Shown here one piece after another: positions 1 to 5,900 of a DNA stretch of 6,267 nt. Each line of letters opens with the position of its first letter. Position 1 is the stretch's first letter. Origin of the DNA: an uncultured Candidatus Altimarinota bacterium (lineage in GTDB: Bacteria > Patescibacteriota > Gracilibacteria > CAIRYL01); contig CAMZLA010000077.1 of NCBI GenBank assembly GCA_947311665.1, forward strand, positions 1-6,267, given 5' to 3'. Below the pieces are notes generated by a model. The model saw only the letters and a list, made by a program, of their open reading frames with translations, made no database searches and was not told where the DNA came from. The position numbers and the translations under genes were made by a program.

Positions 1-203
1 CAAAAAAAACAAAAATTTGTAATAAAAATCGTGGAATAGAGAACATAGGGAACATGGAAAAAAAGATGGGAGAAAACATAAAGAATAGAGAAATAAAAAA
101 TAAAACAAATAAAAATCTCTATAAAACTGTATGAGTGTATAAAAAATTATTATTTTTTGAAAGACGAGATTTTTTTTAGTACACTTTTCTTACTTTTCTG
201 TTT
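1..203. other. Purine-rich, AT-rich leader without a convincing gene
   Basis: This stretch is almost free of T on the + strand between about 1 and 115 and contains many A runs. A 10-bp direct repeat, GAATAGAGAA, occurs at 34-43 and 83-92, and GAACAT is doubled at 41-56. One + frame stays open from position 3 to a TGA at 132-134, giving a Lys/Asn-rich stretch of about 43 residues. It could be the tail of an upstream gene, but the complementary - frame is open as well, which points to base composition rather than coding. No RNA gene or clear terminator was seen. Confidence 0.4.
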
Positions 204-209
204 TATAAT
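204..209 (+). promoter_or_regulatory. Candidate -10 box of the DUF2797-panC unit
   Basis: A perfect TATAAT lies 19 bases before the ATG at 229, which would put the transcript start near 216 and leave a very short leader. No good -35 box is visible at the usual distance (180-186 is only a weak match). Perfect hexamers are not rare in DNA this AT-rich, so this is a candidate. If it is real, it rules out the longer upstream TTG start at 157, because that start would lie upstream of the transcript. Confidence 0.4.
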
Positions 210-228
210 ATTTTTATTTTTTATATAT

Positions 229-1137
229 ATGCGAATTTTCGATTTTAGATGGGATGAGAAGAAAGAAAAACCATATTTCCAATATGTAAAAAATGGAGAA
301 AAAAATATTGAAAACAAATTTTTAGAATTTGATACACCATTTTTTCTAACTGTTACCGATGAAAAAATGAAATGTATGGGGTCATTTCAAAAACAAAAAT
401 ATGTCCCTTGTAAAGAACAAGAAGAAGGAAAGAAAAAATGTGAAATATGTAAAAAAGCAGAAGATTATTTCCCATGTCAATTTTGTAACGGATTTAATTG
501 TGAGCGATTTCGTCGAGATAAAATAGAAAATTGTGATGCCGATCATATGGTATATTTAGCATTGTTTTCTGATGAAATTGTTAAAGTTGGAGTTTCTCGA
601 CTTTCTCGAATGAAAACTCGACAATATGAACAAGGAACACATTATACTCAAATTGTTGCAGAAGGAATTTCTGGAGTAACAGCAAGAAGAATAGAGCATT
701 TTATTGGGAAATTAGGATTTCCAGATAAAATTCCAGCATCACAAAAAAAGAATATTTTATTTCCAGCTGTTTCTCTCGAAAAAGGAAAACAGATTCTTGA
801 AGAAAAATTTCAATTTGTAAAAGAAAATATTCATCATCAAATGCCAGAAAATATGAAATATATTGTAGAAAATAAATTTTGGGATATGAGAAGTTTTTAT
901 GCAAACGATTTCGATTTTCTTGAACAATCTCATAAAGCAGTTCATGTTCTCGATTTGAAAGAAGGTGAAAGTGTTGGAGGTGTTTTGAAAGGAGTAAAAG
1001 GTGCATTTCTTCTCATCGAAACACCTGCCGAATTAGTAGTTGTTTTAGCAAAAAAACTAGTAGGAAAAGAAATTTCTCTTGAGAAATGTGAAGAAGGAAT
1101 TTCTAAACACGGAGGATTTCAAGGAGGATTATTTTAA
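229..1137 (+). CDS. DUF2797 family Cys-rich protein (function unknown)
   Basis: The protein is 302 residues from this ATG. The family assignment rests on recall of the DUF2797 pattern: a Cys cluster, then H-x-VYLA, a KVG(V/I) strand, a QG(T/A) motif, an AR-IE helix, and a C-terminal G-L-KG(I/V)KG stretch. All are visible: Cys at 61, 71, 74, 83, 86, 91 and 102; H106 with VYLA at 108-111; KVGV at 119-122; QGT at 135-137; ARRIE after that; VGGVLKGVKG near 249-258. The paired CxxC motifs suggest metal binding, and the VYL...KVG pattern loosely recalls GIY-YIG domains; both are inference. The biochemical role of the family is not known to me. An in-frame TTG at 157 would add 24 very hydrophobic residues encoded by T-rich DNA. 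I prefer the ATG because the extra piece looks like untranslated sequence and contains a TATAAT box. It ends 11 bases before panC, so the two are probably one operon. Confidence 0.75.
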   Translation: MRIFDFRWDEKKEKPYFQYVKNGEKNIENKFLEFDTPFFLTVTDEKMKCMGSFQKQKYVPCKEQEEGKKKCEICKKAEDYFPCQFCNGFNCERFRRDKIENCDADHMVYLALFSDEIVKVGVSRLSRMKTRQYEQGTHYTQIVAEGISGVTARRIEHFIGKLGFPDKIPASQKKNILFPAVSLEKGKQILEEKFQFVKENIHHQMPENMKYIVENKFWDMRSFYANDFDFLEQSHKAVHVLDLKEGESVGGVLKGVKGAFLLIETPAELVVVLAKKLVGKEISLEKCEEGISKHGGFQGGLF

Positions 1138-1148
1138 AATCACATCAG

Positions 1149-1988
1149 ATGAAAATATTAGAAACAAAACAACAATTGGAAAAATGGCTTAAAAAAAATA
1201 AATCTCCAGCATTTGTTCCCACTATGGGATTTTTACATGAAGCCCATATGCAACTCATAAAAAAAGCAAAAAGAACAAATAAACCGGTTCTTGTTTCAAT
1301 TTTTGTAAACCCAAAACAATTTTCTGCAGGAGAAGATTGTTCTACATATCCACGAGATGAAAAAAAAGATATTGCAATGCTTGAAAAAGAAAAAGTTGAT
1401 GCTCTCTTCATTCCGAAAAAAGATGAAATATACCCAAAAGATTTTCAACAAGAAATATTTCATCTGCCTAAAAAATTTAATATTTTAGAGGGCGAATTGA
1501 GAAAAGGATACTTTCAAGGCATTGCAACAGTGCTAAAAATTTTATTTGACCTCATAAAACCATCATATGTTTTTTTTGGACAAAAAGATTATCAGCAAAA
1601 CTTATTGGTATCTTGGCTTGTTAAAAAATATTCATATCCTATAAAAATCATTACAATCCCAATTTTTAGAGAAAAAGACGGACTCGCTTTTTCCAGTAGA
1701 AATGCATATCTCTCGCCAGAAGAACGAAAAGCTGTTCCTCATATTCATCAGAGTCTTGTTTATATAAAAAATTTATTTGATGAAGGAGAAAAAAATGTGA
1801 AAAATTTGAAAGAAAAATTGAAAAAATTTCTAAAAAAAGAACCAATCACTTCACATATTGATATTTGTGAAATATTAGATGCGGAAAGTTTAGAAAAAAT
1901 AGAAACAATTACAGAAAATTCTATTGTTCTTCTCTATATAAAAGTTGGTATTCCAAGGCTATTAGATAATATTATTTTAGAGGTATAA
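1149..1988 (+). CDS. panC: Pantothenate synthetase (pantoate--beta-alanine ligase)
   Basis: PanC is a cytosolic enzyme that joins (R)-pantoate and beta-alanine with ATP, through a pantoyl-adenylate, to give pantothenate, the precursor of coenzyme A. The 279 residues match the usual family length and cover it end to end. Visible motifs: VPTMGFLHEAH at 23-33 (HIGH-type nucleotide site, H30 and H33), FVNPKQF at 52-58 (N54, Q57), YPRD at 67-70, LRKGYFQGIATV at 117-128, FFGQKDYQQ at 142-150 (K146, Q150), and FSSRNAYLSPEER at 181-193 (the KMSKS-like loop). These correspond to the adenylate-forming residues known from the M. tuberculosis enzyme. Two oddities: the HIGH-type motif reads HEAH instead of HEGH, and the usual GHF reads GYF (Y121). 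No panB, panD or panE lies nearby. No Shine-Dalgarno sequence sits at working distance; the AGGAGG at 1122-1127 is 21 bases upstream, inside the preceding gene. Probably co-transcribed with the DUF2797 gene. Confidence 0.95.
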   Translation: MKILETKQQLEKWLKKNKSPAFVPTMGFLHEAHMQLIKKAKRTNKPVLVSIFVNPKQFSAGEDCSTYPRDEKKDIAMLEKEKVDALFIPKKDEIYPKDFQQEIFHLPKKFNILEGELRKGYFQGIATVLKILFDLIKPSYVFFGQKDYQQNLLVSWLVKKYSYPIKIITIPIFREKDGLAFSSRNAYLSPEERKAVPHIHQSLVYIKNLFDEGEKNVKNLKEKLKKFLKKEPITSHIDICEILDAESLEKIETITENSIVLLYIKVGIPRLLDNIILEV

Positions 1989-2006
1989 AAAAAAATATTT
2001 AAATAA
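1984..2006. repeat. Left copy of an AT-rich direct repeat flanking the toxin-antitoxin module
   Basis: TATA, an A run (nine A in the tract) and TATTTAAATAA. It overlaps the panC stop codon. A copy differing only by one A in the run lies at 2653-2674, so the pair brackets the operator array, antitoxin and toxin. It could be a target duplication, a recombination scar, or chance similarity of low-complexity DNA. It also contains a weak AATATTT stem (1993-1999 with 2005-2011) that is too AT-rich to be called a terminator. Confidence 0.5.
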
Positions 2007-2014
2007 TATTTACA

Positions 2015-2065
2015 AATAGTACTTTTTATAGTACTATTAAAAGTACTAACTATAGTACTTTTAAT
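2015..2065 (+). promoter_or_regulatory. Operator array: four AGTACT palindromes at 12-bp period
   Basis: AGTACT occurs at 2018-2023, 2030-2035, 2042-2047 and 2054-2059, each start exactly 12 bases after the last. The sites nest in two larger inverted repeats: 2015-2023 with 2030-2038 (9-bp arms, 6-base spacer) and 2036-2048 with 2053-2065 (perfect 13-bp arms, 4-base centre). The array ends 10 bases before the antitoxin start. Phd/YefM antitoxins, alone or bound to toxin, are known to repress their own operons by binding palindromes at the promoter, so autoregulation is the natural reading. A TATAGT at 2051-2056 could be the -10 box buried in the last operator; no good -35 was found. Confidence 0.75.
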
Positions 2066-2075
2066 AATTTAAAAT

Positions 2076-2327
2076 ATGATGATTACAGCTAATGAATTGA
2101 AAGTGAAAGGAGTGCAATCGTTTGCTCATATTGTTGATAAATGGACTTCTGCTTTTGTTTCTGTGAGAGGAAAACCTAAATATATTATTATGACAAAAGA
2201 ACGATATGATGATATTTTACAACGAGAAACGCTTCTGGCTTGGAAAGAAGCAAAAGAAGATATTAAAAATGGAGATTTTCATATTGGGACAGTAGAAGAA
2301 CATTTAAAAGAAATTGGAATAGAATAA
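2076..2327 (+). CDS. Type II antitoxin, Phd/YefM family
   Basis: This 83-residue protein would neutralise the toxin encoded just downstream and repress the operon. The N-terminal part has the family layout: ITANELKVKGVQSF at 3-16 (strand and helix of the DNA-binding fold), a short strand around VSVRGKPKYIIM, with the RGKP turn typical of YefM/Phd proteins, then ERYDDIL starting the next helix. The C-terminal part, from about residue 50 on, is charged (many Glu, Lys and Asp) and ends in GIE; in this family that part wraps the toxin. The start is the first of two adjacent ATGs (2076 and 2079); no Shine-Dalgarno sequence helps choose. The order antitoxin-then-toxin and the operator array upstream support the call. 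The exact subfamily cannot be set from sequence alone. Confidence 0.85.
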   Translation: MMITANELKVKGVQSFAHIVDKWTSAFVSVRGKPKYIIMTKERYDDILQRETLLAWKEAKEDIKNGDFHIGTVEEHLKEIGIE

Positions 2328-2354
2328 TATATAATTTTATTTATTCTATTTTTT
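2318..2354 (+). terminator. Possible attenuator hairpin between antitoxin and toxin
   Basis: AATAGAATAA at 2318-2327, which ends with the antitoxin stop codon, is exactly complementary to TTATTCTATT at 2341-2350. The loop is 13 bases and the stem is followed by T through 2354. The form is that of an intrinsic terminator, but the 10-bp stem has only one G-C pair, so it would be weak. Partial termination here would give more antitoxin than toxin. Because the stem includes the stop codon, ribosomes on the antitoxin message would also affect its folding. Chance pairing in AT-rich DNA remains possible. Confidence 0.35.
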
Positions 2355-2369
2355 CAATATATTCTCAAG

Positions 2370-2642
2370 ATGACCAATATTATTACATCAAAAAAATTTA
2401 AAAAAATTGCGAAAAAATTTTTTAAAAAATATCCAGAAATAATTTCGAGATATAAAAAAACAATGCATTTAATAGTTCTAGATCCTTTTCATCCATCATT
2501 ACGACTTCATAAATTATCAGGAAATTTAGAAGGAACATATTCTGTTTCTATCACAATGCAATATCGCATTACTTTAGAATTTTATATTGAAGGAAATTCT
2601 ATTATTTTATTAAATATTGGAAGTCATGAAGAGGTTTACTAG
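2370..2642 (+). CDS. Type II toxin, RelE/YafQ-like mRNA interferase
   Basis: The 90-residue basic protein has the RelE/ParE-superfamily plan: a Lys-rich N-terminal helix pair (KKFKKIAKKFFKKYP, 8-22), the segment PSLRLHKLSG (42-51, with H47 and K48), LEGTYSVSI leading into the YRI strand (65-67, R66), and the closing IGSHEEVY (83-90, with H86 and Y90). In this superfamily, basic and His residues at these places carry out ribosome-dependent mRNA cleavage. The HKLSG and IG-H-VY signatures fit the RelE/StbE and YafQ branch better than ParE-type gyrase poisons, though ParE-like action cannot be excluded. It starts 42 bases after the antitoxin stop, without a Shine-Dalgarno sequence and without the overlap common in such pairs. 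Length is normal and no key residue seems lost, so the toxin is probably active and held by its partner. Confidence 0.87.
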   Translation: MTNIITSKKFKKIAKKFFKKYPEIISRYKKTMHLIVLDPFHPSLRLHKLSGNLEGTYSVSITMQYRITLEFYIEGNSIILLNIGSHEEVY

Positions 2643-2652
2643 TCTAAAAAGA

Positions 2653-2674
2653 TATAAAAAAAATATTTAAATAA
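2653..2674. repeat. Right copy of the AT-rich direct repeat flanking the toxin-antitoxin module
   Basis: Same as the copy at 1984-2006 except for one fewer A in the run. It lies 10 bases after the toxin stop and two bases before the palindromic element beginning at 2677. Confidence 0.5.
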
Positions 2675-2686
2675 ATCCCCGGTAGG

Positions 2687-2709
2687 GGCGTATGGTAATA
2701 CGCCTTTTT
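2687..2709 (+). terminator. Rho-independent terminator of the toxin-antitoxin operon (left REP hairpin)
   Basis: GGCGTAT at 2687-2693 pairs with ATACGCC at 2698-2704 across a GGTA tetraloop, and TTTTT follows directly at 2705-2709. This is the form of an intrinsic terminator, 44 bases after the toxin stop. The hairpin is also the left arm of the REP-like element, so the terminator was probably gained with it. Confidence 0.65.
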
Positions 2710-2780
2710 ATAATCAAGCATGAATTGTTTTTATAATCGAACAGATGCGTATTGTTTTTATAATCAAACAGGGCGTATTG
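2705..2780 (+). repeat. Three degenerate tandem repeats, each opening with TTTTTATAATC
   Basis: TTTTTATAATC occurs at 2705-2715, 2728-2738 and 2755-2765, so the units are 23, 27 and about 26 bases. Units two and three end in a shared GCGTATTG and have similar middles (GAACAGAT and AAACAGG); unit one ends in GAATTG. The repeats fill the space between the two REP-like arms. Each holds a perfect TATAAT. The GCGTATTG ends resemble part of the right arm, which suggests repeated duplication or nested insertion. Confidence 0.7.
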
Positions 2781-2846
2781 CCATATTCCCCTACAGATGG
2801 GGTTCGGTTACAATAAAATTTTGAATGTTTTCAAGTTATCTTTTTA

Positions 2847-2875
2847 TAGACATTTTTTTCTCTTCATCTTATACT
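2847..2875 (+). promoter_or_regulatory. Sigma-70-type promoter of the helicase gene
   Basis: TAGACA at 2847-2852 (five of six matches to TTGACA) and TATACT at 2870-2875 (five of six matches to TATAAT) are separated by exactly 17 bases. Transcription would begin near 2882, leaving about 19 untranslated bases before the ATG at 2901. A second, poorer pair with an 18-base spacer, TTGAAT at 2821-2826 and TATAGA at 2845-2850, overlaps it. Confidence 0.6.
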
Positions 2876-2900
2876 TAAAGAAAAATTTTTTTTCATCACT

Positions 2901-5900
2901 ATGGATTTTAATAGTAGACTTGCGAAACTGAACCCAGAACAGAGAAAAGCGGTAGACCAAATAGACGGACCTGTAATGGTTGTTGCAGGACCTGGAACAG
3001 GGAAAACTGAAACATTGGGAGCGAGAATTTCCAATATTTTACATCAACAAACAGATATTCATGCAGGAAATATTTTATGCCTTACATATACCACCGCTGG
3101 TGTTGTGGCGATGAGAAAACGATTGCTCGAATTTATTGGACCAGATGCTCATAAAGTAGAAATTCATACTTTTCATAGTTTTTGTAATAGCATTATTCAA
3201 GAAAATTCTGAATATTTTAATATTCTCGAAAGTGAAAATATTTCTGAACTTTCTCAATATGAAATAATGGAGGAATTGCTTCATAAATTACCAGCATCAG
3301 ATCTTCATTTTCAAAAAAATTCTTTTCTCTATGCTAAAAATTTATTGGGTATTTTCAATGTTTTTAAAAGTGAAAACTGGACAGAAAAAACAATTTCTGA
3401 TGCTATAAAAGAATATTTACAAGAGATTCCAAACGATGAAAATTTTCAATATAAACGAAAATATACAGATAGAAAAACAGGAAAAGTGTATATGAAAGGA
3501 GATGCAAACCCTAAAAAAATTCAAGTTGTTGAAGAACGATGCGAAAAACTGCGTTCAGCGAGCCAACTCTTTACACAATATTCTCATCAGTTGGAAAAAA
3601 ATGGACAATACGATTTTCAAGATATGATTCTTTGGATTTTAGAAGCCTTTCGTTCTGATCAAGCATTTCTTGCAGAATATCAAGAACGATTTCAATATAT
3701 TCTTGTTGATGAATTTCAAGATACCAATGGTTCACAAAAAGAACTTGTCGATTTTTTATGTAGCTATTGGGACGAACCAAATGTTTTTGTTGTAGGCGAT
3801 GATGACCAATCTATTTATAGATTTCAAGGTGCAAACATGCGAAATATTATGGATTTCTATTCTCAATATAAAAAAGATATTACTCTCATCACTCTCGATA
3901 AAAATTATAGATCTTCACAAAATATTTTAGACTGTTCATCGAAAATAATTGAAAAAAATGAAGAACGATTAGAAAAAGAAATTCCAAATCTCAACAAAAA
4001 ATTAACAGCTTCTCACCCTCGTTTTTCAGCCGATGAAAATAATATTCAGCCTTCATTACGAGAATATTATAATGATATGCATGAAGATTTGGGGATATTT
4101 AAACGGATTAAAGCCTTACAAAAAAAAGGGGTAAAATTATCCGATATTGCTGTTTTATACCAAAATCATTCACAAGCAAAAAATATTATAAAACTGTGCG
4201 AAACAGAAAAAATTCCTGTTCGTGTAAAAGAAACACAAAATATATTAGACTTGCCCATTATTCATCGGGTTATTGATTTTTTGAAATATTTCCAAAAAGA
4301 AAGTGAACTCCCCTTTTCTGGTGAAGGAATTCTTTTTCCATTATTATTTTCTCCTTTTCTCAAAATTGATGGAAAAGAAATTATTCATTTGGCGATAGAA
4401 CGAAAAAAACAAATGAAAGAACAAGAAACACGAGATATTTTTTTTAAACAGCTCCTTTCATCCGATGAAAATATTCTAGGAAATTTTGGAGCAACTCTTC
4501 TGCAACTTGAACAAGATTTTCATAGTCTTCCACTTTTGCCTTTTCTCGAAAAAATTTTTAATAGAACAGGACTTTTAAAATGGGTATTGGAACAAAAAGA
4601 TAAAGGATTTTTATTACGACTACTTTCTACTTTTTTTCATTTTGTAAAAGAAAAATGTAGCACAAAAGAAAATTTTTCTGTGAAAGATTTATTGGATATA
4701 TTGAAACGAATGGAGCATCACGGTTTAAAAATTCCTATTGAAAAAATTCAATTTGAAAAAGAAGGAGTTCATTTCATCACTACTCATTCATCAAAAGGAT
4801 TAGAATTTGAATATGTTTTTTTGAAAGGAGTAAACAAACGAGTTTGGGACAATGCACAGAGACAAAATTATTTTTTACCACCAACTCTCACTCGTGCAAA
4901 CGATGGTGATTTTTTAGAAGAAAAACGACGATTATTTTTTGTTGCAATTACTCGAGCGAAAAAATTTATAGAAATTTCATTTGCAGGAAATTCATTAGAA
5001 GGAAAAGAATTGGATGATTCATTATTTATTTCAGAACTCGAAGAACAAAATATTGTACGAGAAAAAGTGCAATATGATGAAAATGAAATTGAGCAATTGC
5101 AATATATTGAAATGATGAATAGTGAAGAAAAATCAGAAGATAATCTGGAGATAGATACTTCTTTTCTTGAAATATTACTCGAAAACTATTCGTTAAGTTC
5201 TACTCATTTAAATAAATATTTACAGTGTCCAAAAAGTTTCTATTTTGAAAATCTTTTACAAATCCCATCGAGCATGCCACCAGCGGCAAGTTTTGGAAAT
5301 GCTGTTCATTTTGCATTGGAAAAAACACTGATTCATGCCCAGCAGTCCGATGAAAAAAAATATGATGAAACGGTTCTCATCGAAAATTTTCAAAAAGCAT
5401 TACACAAAGAAAAATTTTTATTTACAAAACAAGAATTTATAAAATATCAAAATCATGGAAAAGAAGTGTTACATCAATATTTTGAGAAATTTCTTAAAAA
5501 TACAACTATAAATCATCAAATCTTTACAGAAAAATTTATTAAAACAGGGGTAAAAAACATTCCTATTAAAGGAAAGTTAGATAAAATTGAAAAATTTTTA
5601 AAAGATGGAATATCATCAGTTTCTGTTGTCGATTATAAAACAGGAAATCCTGATTCAAAATTTACAAAAGAAAAACTGTTACCACCATCGGAAAAAAATA
5701 ATTTTTTAGGAGGTGATTATTGGAGGCAAATGGTGTTTTATGCTATTTTGCTCGAAAACAATGTGCGAGACCCACAAGTGTTACACGAAGGAATTTTCGA
5801 TTTTGTAGAACCACAAAAAGGAATTTTTTATCCAGCACATATTTCAATAGATAACACTGCAAAAGAAAAAGTTATTGAGCAAATAGAAAATGTCTATGCA

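Larger units (their letters stand above)
2677..2802. repeat. REP-doublet (BIME/MITE-like) palindromic element
   Basis: Two inverted arms, 2682-2704 and 2772-2794, match at 20 of 23 positions and are separated by 67 bases. Each arm begins, read inward, with GTAG followed by a G-rich hairpin. The left one is GGCGTAT, loop GGTA, ATACGCC; the right one carries two mismatches in its stem. Outside or overlapping these are CCCC/GGGG pairs at 2677-2680 with 2685-2688 and 2788-2791 with 2799-2802. A GTAG head plus imperfect hairpin is the known form of REP sequences mobilised by RAYT (TnpA-REP) transposases, and two inverted copies make a BIME. The GC-rich arms stand out sharply from the flanking DNA. 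No transposase gene is in the window, so the element would be non-autonomous. Confidence 0.65.

Noticed and set aside
157..228. TTG start at 157 adding a hydrophobic 24-residue N-terminus to the DUF2797 protein, as a signal or membrane segment
   Set aside because: The residues come from T-rich DNA, there is no ribosome site, a TATAAT box lies inside the segment, and the family is not known for a membrane anchor. The ATG at 229 is the better start.
701..1006. Reverse-strand open frames within the DUF2797 gene and similar ones at 1145-1411, 3075-3284 and 3571-3780
   Set aside because: They lie opposite well-supported genes, have Phe/Leu/His-rich composition from complemented A-rich DNA, and show no known motif.
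1122..1127. AGGAGG as ribosome binding site of panC
   Set aside because: It is 21 bases before the ATG, too far, and encodes Gly-Gly in the upstream protein.
2705..2780. CRISPR array
   Set aside because: Only three 11-base identical cores with uneven 23 and 27 base spacing and related spacers; it is a degenerate tandem repeat.
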